Of a stretch of DNA of 9,442 bases, positions 1 through 6,602 are shown one piece after another. Under the pieces are notes generated by a model. The model did no database searches. It saw nothing but the letters and a program-made list of their open reading frames with translations, and was not told the origin of the DNA. The translations under genes and the position numbers were made by a program. Origin of the DNA: Clostridiales bacterium (GTDB lineage Bacteria > Bacillota > Clostridia > Tissierellales > Sedimentibacteraceae); contig DNNV01000221.1 of assembly GCA_003497505.1 (NCBI GenBank), positions 1-9,442 of the forward strand. The letters are read 5' to 3'. Within the stretch, counting starts at the first letter, position 1, and the number at the start of each line of letters is the position of its first letter.

Positions 1-17
1 TCACATTTATTATTTTA

Positions 18-2669
18 TTATTTATTTTTTAATTGCTCTAATCTTTCAAGTACCTTATCCATCATGGACTGATATTTTTCAAGCTTTTCCTTTTCTTCGG
101 CAACTACGTTCTCAGGAGCCTTGCTTATAAATTTCTCATTGCTCAGCTTGGATGTAACTCTCTGGAGCTCGCCTTCAAGCCTGGATTTTTCCTTTTCAAG
201 CCTTTCCAGCTCTTTTTCATAATCTATCAGGTCTGAAAGGGGCAAATAAATTTCCGTTCCGTCTATTACGGAGGATGCTGTGTCCTCTCCCGCCATGGAC
301 TTGTCGGATACAATCTTAACCTCGGTTATGTTGGCAAGAGTTGCAAAATATCGGGCACCTGACTGAATATATCCCTCCGTACTAGTTTTGCTCGGTATGA
401 ATATTGCCCTTGCCTTTCTTGAAGGCTCAACATTCATTTCGGCTCTTATATTTCTGATGCTTCTTACGGCATCCATGATAAATTCAATGTTTGCCTCGGC
501 ATCCTCATAATTTTCTTCTTCCTTGTACATAGGCCATGCAGCTTTTATCAGCCTTGTATCCGTACCGGGCAGGTATGACCATATTTCCTCTGTTATGAAC
601 GGCATGAACGGATGCAGAAGCTTAAGCATATCTTTCAGTACCTTAATGAGAACAAACCTTGCAGCATCCTTGTCTGCACTCTCTTCGCCATACAATCTGG
701 GCTTAACTATTTCAATGTACCAGTCGCAGTACTCATTCCAGATAAAATCATAAACTCTCTGAGCTGCAAGACCAAGCTCAAATTTATCCAGATTTTCCTT
801 AGCTTCCTTTGCGGCCTTGTTAACTCTCGAAATTATCCATTTATCTTCAGGAGCATAATTCTTCTCGGCTGTTTGCGCATCCACCAGATCGCCCTGAATA
901 TTCATGAGTACAAATCTTGATGCATTCCATAGCTTATTTGCAAAATTACGGCTTGATTCAAGCTTGTCGTTGTTGAATCGGGTGTCATTTCCCGGTGAAA
1001 TACCTGTCATGAGCATGAATCTCAGTGCATCGGCACCAAACTGGTCTATAATCTCAAGAGGGTCAATTCCGTTCCCGAGAGATTTACTCATCTTTCTTCC
1101 TTCAGCATCTCTCACAAGACCGTGAATAAATACGTGCTTGAACGGGGATTCCCCGGTTTCCTCCAACGCTGAAAATACCATTCTTACAACCCAGAAGAAT
1201 ATTATGTCATATCCCGTTACAAGTACATCAGTAGGATAGAAATATTTTAAGTCCTCTGTTTCGTTTGGCCATCCCAATGTGGAGAAAGGCCACAGACCCG
1301 ATGAGAACCATGTATCAAGGACATCCTCATCCTGCCTCAGGTTCTTACTTCCGCACTTGGTACACTCTTCTGGCTCATCCTTGGCTACAATCAGCTCTCC
1401 GCATTCCTGGCAGTAATATGCCGGAATTCTGTGTCCCCACCAAAGCTGTCTTGAAATACACCAGTCTCTGATATTTTCAAGCCAGTGAGTGTATATTTTT
1501 GTAAAACGCTCAGGTACAAACTCAACTCTCTTGTCCGCTCCCGCCTGTAATGCCGGCTCCGCAAGAGGCTTCATTTTTACAAACCACTGGTCCGATACCC
1601 TCGGCTCGATTATATTGTGACATCTGTAGCATGTTCCTACGTTGTGGTCTGTCTTTTCTGTTTTGAGCATGAAGCCGCTGTCCTCAAGATCCTTAACAAA
1701 TGCCTTCCTGCATTCGTAGCGGTCCATTCCGTTGTATTTTCCGGCTTCCTCGTTCATAGTTCCGTCTTCGTTCATGCAGTTAATCTGCTCTAGGTTGTGG
1801 CGAAGTCCTATTTCAAAGTCGTTTGGGTCATGGCACGGTGTTATTTTCAATGCCCCTGTTCCCTTGCTCATATCGGGGTATTCATCGGCTATGATGGGTA
1901 TTTCCCTGCCAACAAGAGGTACTGTTACTTTTCTTCCTATTAAGTGCTTATATCTTTCATCGTCCGGATGAGCTGCTATGGCAACATCGCCGAATATTGT
2001 TTCCGGTCTTGTTGTTGCAACGATGAAGTATTCATCAGGATTGTCAACATACGGATATTTTACGTAGTAGTAGCTTCCCGGTGTGTCCTCGTATTCAACT
2101 TCCGCATCTGACAATGTTGTATGGCAGTCAGGACACCAGTTTATAATTCTGTTTCCCCTGTATATGAGACCCTTGTCGTATAGATTTACGAAAAATTCCC
2201 TTACAGCCTGGTTACAGCCTTCGTCCATGGTGAATCTCTCTCTTGACCAATCGCATGAATTCCCTAGCTTTTTAACCTGCTCAACTATTTTTCCGCCGTA
2301 CTCTTCCTTCCACTTCCATGCTCTTTTGAGGAATTCCTCTCTGCCTAACTCTTCCTTGGATTTGCCTTCCTCTTTTTTAATTTTTTCAACAACCTTAACC
2401 TCGGTTGCTATGCTTGCATGGTCAGACCCCGGAAGCCATAATGCCTCGAAGCCCTCCATCCTCTTCCATCTGGTCAATACATCCTGCAGTGTCATATCAA
2501 GGGCGTGGCCCATGTGAAGCTGACCTGTTATGTTTGGAGGCGGCATAACAATTGTAAAGGGCTTTTTATCATTGTTAACCTCTGCTCTGAAGCAGTCCTC
2601 ATCCATCCATATCCCGTAAATTTTCTCTTCAAATTCCTTCGGATTATACTTGCTTGGTATGTTGTTCAT
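18..2669 (-). CDS. valS: Valyl-tRNA synthetase (ValRS)
   Basis: Cytoplasmic class Ia aminoacyl-tRNA synthetase that joins valine to tRNA-Val using ATP and hydrolyses mischarged Thr-tRNA-Val. The 883-aa length is usual for bacterial ValRS. The Rossmann catalytic domain has the HIGH-type signature HMGH at residues 52-55, after PPPNITG, and KMSKS at 526-530. The CP1 editing domain is visible at about 200-345, with TTRPET (219-224) and GTGALKITPCHDPNDFEIG (270-288). Cysteines 420, 423, 436 and 439 form a likely zinc knuckle. The WFSSGLWPFSTLGWP region is typical of ValRS rather than IleRS or LeuRS. The anticodon-binding helical domain spans about 610-760. The last 65 or so residues are a charged coiled coil, the tRNA-binding arm of ValRS. 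The start is supported by AGGA about 8 bases upstream of the ATG. The gene is preceded by a valine T-box leader. Only 17 bases lie beyond the stop, so any downstream partner gene is outside the window. Confidence 0.98.
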   Translation of the reverse strand: MNNIPSKYNPKEFEEKIYGIWMDEDCFRAEVNNDKKPFTIVMPPPNITGQLHMGHALDMTLQDVLTRWKRMEGFEALWLPGSDHASIATEVKVVEKIKKEEGKSKEELGREEFLKRAWKWKEEYGGKIVEQVKKLGNSCDWSRERFTMDEGCNQAVREFFVNLYDKGLIYRGNRIINWCPDCHTTLSDAEVEYEDTPGSYYYVKYPYVDNPDEYFIVATTRPETIFGDVAIAAHPDDERYKHLIGRKVTVPLVGREIPIIADEYPDMSKGTGALKITPCHDPNDFEIGLRHNLEQINCMNEDGTMNEEAGKYNGMDRYECRKAFVKDLEDSGFMLKTEKTDHNVGTCYRCHNIIEPRVSDQWFVKMKPLAEPALQAGADKRVEFVPERFTKIYTHWLENIRDWCISRQLWWGHRIPAYYCQECGELIVAKDEPEECTKCGSKNLRQDEDVLDTWFSSGLWPFSTLGWPNETEDLKYFYPTDVLVTGYDIIFFWVVRMVFSALEETGESPFKHVFIHGLVRDAEGRKMSKSLGNGIDPLEIIDQFGADALRFMLMTGISPGNDTRFNNDKLESSRNFANKLWNASRFVLMNIQGDLVDAQTAEKNYAPEDKWIISRVNKAAKEAKENLDKFELGLAAQRVYDFIWNEYCDWYIEIVKPRLYGEESADKDAARFVLIKVLKDMLKLLHPFMPFITEEIWSYLPGTDTRLIKAAWPMYKEEENYEDAEANIEFIMDAVRSIRNIRAEMNVEPSRKARAIFIPSKTSTEGYIQSGARYFATLANITEVKIVSDKSMAGEDTASSVIDGTEIYLPLSDLIDYEKELERLEKEKSRLEGELQRVTSKLSNEKFISKAPENVVAEEKEKLEKYQSMMDKVLERLEQLKNK

Positions 2670-2727
2670 AGTATCATTCCTTTCTGATTATTGTATAGTA
2701 ATTTGCCGTTTCATTGCTCCTTATTAT

Positions 2728-2884
2728 CTCAAGTGAAGTTCTGTCTCTTCGGCCGAGATATTACGTGCCTAAAGTACGCAGTCTGCGTTCACATATTTGC
2801 TTACTCGTTTTCACTCGTGCAAATCTGGAACTCATCGCGTTTGACTCACCTGCAATTTCTTTCTTCCTCACGGTCGAAGAAATT
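2728..2884 (-). repeat. Repeat-like structured insert between attenuator and valS start
   Basis: This segment lies downstream of the T-box terminator and upstream of the valS ribosome binding site, where a T-box leader normally needs only a short linker. Its structural marks are: an 8-bp stem (2884-2877 with 2861-2854) at one edge; a tandem ACGAGT/ACGAGT pair; an ATTTGC/GCAAAT stem; ACGCA-GAC-TGCGT; and the palindrome TCGGCCGA. One minus-strand frame is open from GTG at 2871 to TAA at 2761 (36 codons, arginine- and lysine-rich), without a ribosome binding site, so I do not call it a gene. The impression that it is a dispersed clostridial intergenic repeat comes from its style and position. 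No second copy is present in the window. Confidence 0.4.
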
Positions 2885-2898
2885 GGGTCAGGACATAC

Positions 2899-2936
2899 AA
2901 AAAGGGTCTTCTTATCCTAAAAGGACGAGAAAACCC
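2899..2936 (-). terminator. Rho-independent attenuator of the valS T-box
   Basis: On the minus strand a 14-base arm at 2936-2923 pairs with 2917-2904. It has two G-U pairs and one mismatch, a 5-base loop (TTTTA) and a run of five T at 2903-2899. The 5' arm includes the last GGG of the T-box core and the CGTCC needed by the antiterminator, so the two structures exclude each other. Confidence 0.93.
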
Positions 2937-3122
2937 GCGGTACCACCTAATTTCCATTACTGGCTCTTTAATTTATAACGGAAAACCGTTTAATCCTACT
3001 GCTGTTTCGGATTAAATGCTCCAAAGCTACCTTCAGTTCAAATTGACTTATGAAATCTTTCAGCCTGCGGATTTCATTCTCTGCTGAGTATATGAACCTA
3101 CTCCTCTTTTTCATTGCATTGT
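2899..3122 (-). promoter_or_regulatory. Valine T-box leader of valS (specifier GUA)
   Basis: Read on the minus strand, this leader has the full T-box layout. In Stem I the helix GTTCA (3097-3093) pairs with TGAAC (3040-3036), and AAAG (3109-3106) pairs with CTTT (3026-3023). These flank an internal loop with AGTAG (3102-3098) on the 5' side and TGAAGGTAG on the 3' side. GTA at 3030-3028 is the specifier, a valine codon followed by the usual purine. A distal hairpin pairs 3077-3070 with 3057-3050. A second hairpin pairs 3016-3009 with 2996-2989, followed by a small ACGG/CCGT hairpin. The T-box core AGGTGGTACCGCGGG is at 2948-2934. The antiterminator can form from AGG-[TGGTACC]-GCG with CGTCCT (2927-2922). 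From known T-box behaviour, uncharged tRNA-Val pairing at the specifier and at UGG in the bulge should let transcription continue into valS. The match to synthetase and codon makes this assignment strong. Confidence 0.95.
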
Positions 3123-3141
3123 AATTATTTAATTACTTACC

Positions 3142-3170
3142 ATATTATTAAAAGAAAACATCTTTGTCAA
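3142..3170 (-). promoter_or_regulatory. Sigma-A promoter of valS
   Basis: On the minus strand TTGACA (3170-3165) is a perfect -35 box. It is followed by a 17-base spacer and TAATAT (3147-3142) as the -10 box. Initiation would fall near 3135, about 25 bases before Stem I of the T-box leader. Confidence 0.88.
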
Positions 3171-3180
3171 CAATTTTTTT

Positions 3181-3311
3181 ATACATTTTAAATAACTCGA
3201 TTATTTCATTCCATTGTACCATCTCTTATTTATATACGACATCTTATCGTGCACTTACTTAGGTATTAGGGCATGAATTTGCATCGACGGACAATTCGAC
3301 GCATCTCTTCT
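3181..3311. other. Intergenic stretch between divergent valS and azlC transcripts
   Basis: This AT-rich segment separates the valS promoter from the azlCD promoters. I see no convincing gene, RNA or terminator in it. CGACG flanks GACAATT as a short direct repeat near 3284-3300, and it could be by chance. Confidence 0.4.
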
Positions 3312-3340
3312 TTGACGCACATAATAAGTACTCATATAAA
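3312..3340 (+). promoter_or_regulatory. Candidate sigma-A promoter P1 of azlCD
   Basis: TTGACG (3312-3317), a 17-base spacer and TATAAA (3335-3340) make a near-consensus promoter about 70 bases upstream of the chosen azlC start. It lies inside the in-frame upward extension of azlC, which argues against the longer start. A second candidate lies about 40 bases further downstream. Confidence 0.6.
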
Positions 3341-3351
3341 TATAAATTGCA

Positions 3352-3380
3352 TTGTTTATTTTTGTATAGTAAAATATATT
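3352..3380 (+). promoter_or_regulatory. Candidate sigma-A promoter P2 of azlCD
   Basis: TTGTTT (3352-3357), a 17-base spacer and TATATT (3375-3380) would start transcription near 3387, leaving a leader of about 25 bases before azlC. The -35 box is weaker than that of P1, and the local AT-richness makes chance matches likely. Confidence 0.4.
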
Positions 3381-3410
3381 TATTTAAAAGATAGTGGGGA
3401 CAGTTGTGGT

Positions 3411-4094
3411 ATGAAACGATTTATTTCTGGAGTAAAAACCGGATTACCCATATGTATGGGCGTCATACCGGTTGGAATTTCTTTTGGTATTATTGCGAGA
3501 CAGGGAGGCTTGGAATCGTGGCAGGCAATACTGATGTCAATAATCGTAATTGCAGGAGCCAGTCAAATTATGTCTGTAGGTATGCTTGTTCAAGGAGCAT
3601 CAGTTCCGGCAATTATATTTGCTACTTTTTTGATTAATCTCAGGCACTTGATAATGAGTACATATGTAATGAACAGATTAAAAGAAAAAGGGTTGTTTAA
3701 AAAAATGGCTTTGGCTTATGTTTTGTGTGATGAATCTTTTGCCTTGTTTTCTATGAGTGAAGAGAATGAGGAGGATGATAAATTTTTGTTCGGAATTAAT
3801 GCAATTCTTGGTACTTCATGGATAGCTTCAACTGCAATTGGCTGCATCGCACTGAGTGTTTTGCCTGATACCATATCTAAAAGTCTTGGCATAGCTTTCT
3901 ATGCTTCGTTTATAGCAATATTGATTCCTAATATCCGAAAAAATATGCCGTTATTTTTGGTAGTACTTATTACGGGAATTATAAACAGTATATTTGGAAT
4001 GTTCTTTTCATCCAGCACTTCACTTATTCTTTCTATATTGACAGGCGCATGCTTAGGGATGTTTATCGTAAAAGATGAAGGAAGGGATGCATAG
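3411..4094 (+). CDS. azlC: AzlC: large subunit of branched-chain amino acid exporter
   Basis: Membrane subunit of the two-part AzlCD exporter, which in other Firmicutes moves branched-chain amino acids and their analogues such as 4-azaleucine out of the cell. From the chosen ATG the protein is 227 aa, close to the family's usual 230-240. It is mostly hydrophobic, with several membrane spans. Family marks are the glycine- and proline-rich start (GLPICMGVIPVGISFG, 11-26), the AGASQ motif (48-52), NLRH (76-79) and CDESF (106-110). The frame is open upstream to an ATG at 3273. That would add 46 residues of non-membrane sequence unlike the family, and it would read through both candidate promoters, so the ATG at 3411 is preferred. 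Its ribosome binding site is weak (GGGGA, 10 bases upstream). The stop lies one base before the azlD start, so the pair is probably translationally coupled. Confidence 0.92.
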   Translation: MKRFISGVKTGLPICMGVIPVGISFGIIARQGGLESWQAILMSIIVIAGASQIMSVGMLVQGASVPAIIFATFLINLRHLIMSTYVMNRLKEKGLFKKMALAYVLCDESFALFSMSEENEEDDKFLFGINAILGTSWIASTAIGCIALSVLPDTISKSLGIAFYASFIAILIPNIRKNMPLFLVVLITGIINSIFGMFFSSSTSLILSILTGACLGMFIVKDEGRDA

Positions 4095-4095
4095 A

Positions 4096-4398
4096 ATGAG
4101 AATATTGATTTTAATCATTGGAATGGGAATTGTAACATATATACCTCGAATGCTGCCTGCTGTGCTGATCGGAAAGGTAAAATTCAATAAAAATATAGAA
4201 AAATTTCTGAGCTTAATTCCTTATACAGCAATGGCAGCATTGATTTTTCCCGGAGTTTTATCGGTTGATGAAGGAAATTTGTCAATTGGACTTATTGGTG
4301 CTTTTGTAGCAATTATATTAAGCTGGATAAAGATGCCGATTATATTAGTTGTAATAGGCGCAATAGTAGCCGATATGGCTGTTTATATGATAATGTAG
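4096..4398 (+). CDS. azlD: AzlD: small subunit of branched-chain amino acid exporter
   Basis: Small membrane partner of AzlC, 100 aa with about four hydrophobic spans and the usual AzlD size. The start MRILILIIGMGIVTYIPRMLP matches the typical AzlD beginning, in which an Arg-containing TYIPR-like motif follows the first span. The ATG at 4096 is chosen because AAGGAAGGG (4078-4086) lies 9 bases upstream. In-frame ATGs at 4075 and 4087 would overlap that site or leave no spacing. The gene begins one base after the azlC stop, which fits co-translation and complex formation. A strong hairpin terminator follows about 40 bases after the stop. AzlD-family members differ in substrate, so the cargo is inferred from the family and from the nearby brnQ and valS. 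Confidence 0.9.
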   Translation: MRILILIIGMGIVTYIPRMLPAVLIGKVKFNKNIEKFLSLIPYTAMAALIFPGVLSVDEGNLSIGLIGAFVAIILSWIKMPIILVVIGAIVADMAVYMIM

Positions 4399-4440
4399 TA
4401 AAAGATAATATTACTAACCCCAATGTTTTACTGGTTGCTG

Positions 4441-4474
4441 CAGTTGCTGCAAAATTTGCAGCAACTGTATTTTT
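4441..4474 (+). terminator. Rho-independent terminator after azlCD
   Basis: CAGTTGCTGCA (4441-4451) pairs perfectly with TGCAGCAACTG (4457-4467) around a 5-base loop, followed by TATTTTT (4468-4474). The left arm is preceded by a second copy of GTTGCTGC, a short direct repeat at the stem base. Confidence 0.88.
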
Positions 4475-4515
4475 CTATGCTCGGTCCTGACTCCCGCAAG
4501 TATTTTTTTAAAGGG

Positions 4516-4703
4516 GGAAAATAAAAGCAAGATATTTGACAGATTCTTCAGAGTGGACTCCTCTCGAGCAAGAAGAATCACTATGGCATGGGTTCAGTAT
4601 TGCAAAGGAAATAATAAGCTCCCATTCGGGTAAAATATACGCAAAGGATAGAGAAGGAGGAGGAAGCGTATTTGTAATAGAGCTTCCTCACAATTCCGTA
4701 TGA
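4516..4703 (+). pseudogene. Relic of the 3' end of a sensor histidine kinase gene
   Basis: Two adjacent reading frames together spell the C-terminal part of a HATPase_c kinase domain. From about 4516 the frame reads ...SKIFDRFFRVDSSRARRIT, a classic F-box. From 4593 a different frame reads FSIAKEIISSHSGKIYAKD, then EGGGSVFVIELP, and a stop at 4701-4703. This is the usual end of such kinases, after the second glycine box. Only 10 bases (4583-4592) stand where about 18 would encode the GGxGLG-type G2 box, so about 8 bases are lost and the frame is shifted. The sensor, dimerisation and N-box parts are missing upstream. No start codon or ribosome binding site serves it. It lies between the azlCD terminator and the convergent 3' end of brnQ, 9 bases from the brnQ stop. 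It cannot make an active kinase. Confidence 0.85.
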
Positions 4704-4712
4704 TATGAATTC

Positions 4713-6071
4713 TTAACTATGTTTGATAGAAGGCTTTGTAACCACAGAAATTACAAGTCCAATAATCAGACCCGTTATCATCGGTATAACCCAACCCATT
4801 CCTAAATCAAAAAGCGGAAGATTGTCTTTATAAAACAATAGAATATTATTTATTAATTTGATGCTTTTTACATTTTCCGGCATTGCGTTCAGCATATCTG
4901 CTATGCTTACGAGAATTGTAAATGCAGTGGTTGTCACATATACACACTGTCTGTCCTTAAAAAGAGGCGATATCAATCCCAGCACTATTATTGCTATTGC
5001 TAAGGGGTATAAGAACATCAGTATGGGAATTGAAAGCTCAATTAGCTGTGTCAGTCCTATATTTGCCACAAAGCATGCAAATACAGTAAATATAATTACA
5101 TATGTTTTGTAGCTGAATGTTTTTGGAAACATTCCCTTAAATGTTTCCGAGCAGGCGGTAATCAAGCCGATAGCTGTTTTTAAACATCCTATGGTTATAA
5201 TAAGTGCAAGTAAAATACTTCCGAAATCTCCAAAATAGTGCCGAGAAATCTGTGCCAGTGCAATACCACCATTTGAAGACATTTCAAATTCAGATACACT
5301 TGTTGTACCCAAGTATGCAAGGCTTGCGTATATTACCGACATAAGCACTATGCTCACCATTCCGGCCTTTACCGTATGTATGGCAATATTGCCTGGTTCT
5401 TTGATTCCAAGATCCTTTATGCTTCTGATAACAATTATTGCAAATGCCAATGAAGCAAGGGCATCCATGGTATTGTAGCCTTCGGTGAACCCTTTGAAAA
5501 ATGATGCAGACCCATACATTCCATATACTTGTGCGGCTTCCACACTCCCCATTGGTTTTGTGAAGCCTATTGTAATTAAAATTCCCAAGAATACTAAAAA
5601 CAAAGGATTTAAAATTTTCCCAACCCAGACTAATATTTTGCTGGGACGCATAGAAAAAAACAAGGCAACTCCAAAAAATATTACGGTAAATATTGCTAAA
5701 GCAATTGCACGATATTCATCTGTTATATAGGGAGCAAGACCTATCTCAAAGGACACTGTCCCTGTCCTGGGCAATGCGAAAAAAGGTCCTATGGTAAGAT
5801 ATAAAAGTACTGTCATTATATATCCATAAACAGGATGAACCCTGCTTGACAAGTCAAACAGTCCCTCACTCTTAGAAACTCCCATAGCCACCACACCTAA
5901 AAAAGGAAGTCCCACACCTGTTATTAAAAAACCGATTGTTGCCGGCAGGATATTTGCGCCCGCCTCCTGTCCCATATGTACAGGAAAAATTAAGTTCCCC
6001 GCACCGAAAAATAATCCAAATAACATTGAACCTATAAGTACATTAGATGAAAAAGATAGTTTATTCTGCAT
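4713..6071 (-). CDS. brnQ: BrnQ-type branched-chain amino acid:cation symporter
   Basis: Integral membrane carrier (LIVCS family) that imports leucine, isoleucine and valine with sodium or protons. The 452-aa length and about 12 hydrophobic spans fit the family. Clear marks are GAGNLIFP (residues 23-30), in the unwound first helix typical of this transporter fold, and TIGPFFALPRTGTVSFE (93-109), the hallmark BrnQ stretch. The ATG at 6071 is preceded by GAAAGG about 8 bases upstream. The gene is divergent from the cobalamin operon and converges on the kinase relic. No obvious hairpin terminator follows its stop, so its transcript may run into the antisense side of the relic and azlD. Its neighbour azlCD is predicted to do the opposite job, so the two are probably used under different amino acid conditions. 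Confidence 0.95.
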   Translation of the reverse strand: MQNKLSFSSNVLIGSMLFGLFFGAGNLIFPVHMGQEAGANILPATIGFLITGVGLPFLGVVAMGVSKSEGLFDLSSRVHPVYGYIMTVLLYLTIGPFFALPRTGTVSFEIGLAPYITDEYRAIALAIFTVIFFGVALFFSMRPSKILVWVGKILNPLFLVFLGILITIGFTKPMGSVEAAQVYGMYGSASFFKGFTEGYNTMDALASLAFAIIVIRSIKDLGIKEPGNIAIHTVKAGMVSIVLMSVIYASLAYLGTTSVSEFEMSSNGGIALAQISRHYFGDFGSILLALIITIGCLKTAIGLITACSETFKGMFPKTFSYKTYVIIFTVFACFVANIGLTQLIELSIPILMFLYPLAIAIIVLGLISPLFKDRQCVYVTTTAFTILVSIADMLNAMPENVKSIKLINNILLFYKDNLPLFDLGMGWVIPMITGLIIGLVISVVTKPSIKHS

Positions 6072-6134
6072 GTTATGCCCTTTCTTTATGATAATTATTA
6101 TTGCCTAAGCACATGTCTGTTAGCCGATATTACT

Positions 6135-6163
6135 ACTTTACCAAAATTCCTTACATTAATCAA
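6135..6163 (-). promoter_or_regulatory. Candidate promoter of brnQ
   Basis: On the minus strand TTGATT (6163-6158), a 17-base spacer and TAAAGT (6140-6135) form a weak sigma-A-like promoter about 65 bases upstream of the brnQ start. No better pair was found between brnQ and the riboswitch promoter. Confidence 0.3.
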
Positions 6164-6273
6164 TATCCATAAAAACTATCTTTTATAAATTGCTGTTACC
6201 AAACAATTACAATTAAATAGCTTACAGTAACACTCATGTTGATTTTTACAACACTCCCGGTTCTTCAGAAGTA

Positions 6274-6302
6274 TTGACATTGTAACACATTTGTACTATA
6301 CT
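6274..6302 (+). promoter_or_regulatory. Sigma-A promoter of the cobalamin transport operon
   Basis: A perfect -35 box TTGACA (6274-6279), a 17-base spacer and TATACT (6297-6302). Initiation would fall near 6309, just before the riboswitch aptamer. Confidence 0.9.
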
Positions 6303-6317
6303 GTAGCTAATTGAACA

Positions 6318-6484
6318 TCTGTATTGGTGCGCCTTGCGTTAAAAGGGAATTGGGTGAAAATCCCGAACAGTCCTGCTGCCGTAATGAGTGAGCGATTTTT
6401 AAGTCTTTGACAACCACTGGATTAATATCCGGGAAGGTTAAAAATCCGCTGTGACCTCTGAGTCGGAAAACCTGCCAATATTGT
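6318..6484 (+). promoter_or_regulatory. Cobalamin (B12) riboswitch aptamer
   Basis: The conserved cobalamin riboswitch elements appear in order. The closing helix pairs TATTGG (6322-6327) with CCAATA (6475-6480). Next come AAAAGGGAA, GGGTGAAAATCCC, and the GTCCTGCTGCCGTAATGAG core equivalent to the usual GCCACTGTAA loop. After these comes CCACTGG...CCGGGAAGG with an internal GGAT/ATCC hairpin. The B12 box AGTCGGAAAACCTGCC is at 6461-6476. Known function: adenosylcobalamin or a related corrinoid binds and lowers expression of downstream genes. The terminator and B12-type ABC importer that follow agree with this. I cannot say which cobalamin form it prefers, and its loop-loop partner in the expression platform is not assigned. 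Confidence 0.95.
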
Positions 6485-6549
6485 GCGTAAATCCGCAACT
6501 GCTATGCCTTTCAGGTAAAAAGGCCATGGCAAACCAATTTGTGGAATTT

Positions 6550-6578
6550 ACGTTTCGATTAAATCGGAACGTTTTTTT
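6550..6578 (+). terminator. Riboswitch-controlled terminator before btuF
   Basis: ACGTTTCGAT (6550-6559) pairs with ATCGGAACGT (6563-6572) through one G-U pair and a 3-base loop, directly followed by a run of seven T (6572-6578). It lies between the aptamer and the btuF ribosome binding site, so the switch probably acts on transcription. Confidence 0.88.
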
Positions 6579-6602
6579 ATTCTTAATCCATGGAGGAATT
6601 AA

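Noticed and set aside
2083..2517. Plus-strand open frame of 144 codons opposite valS
   Set aside because: It is the antisense shadow of the conserved ValRS coding sequence, with no ribosome binding site.
2688..2714. Mini frame of 8 codons with AAGGAG just upstream, before valS on the minus strand
   Set aside because: The spacing between AGGAG and ATG is only 2 bases and the peptide is too short. There is no sign of a leader-peptide function because the T-box already provides control.
2691..2978. Plus-strand open frames across the valS leader
   Set aside because: They run antisense through the T-box and its terminator, have no ribosome binding site and do not resemble any protein family.
4441..4467. 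Possible mobile element end at the GTTGCTGC repeats after azlD
   Set aside because: The arms form a hairpin followed directly by a T-run, which is fully explained as a terminator. No transposase or target duplication is seen.
6307..6498. Minus-strand open frame across the riboswitch
   Set aside because: It is explained by the conserved RNA structure on the plus strand, and the product resembles nothing known.
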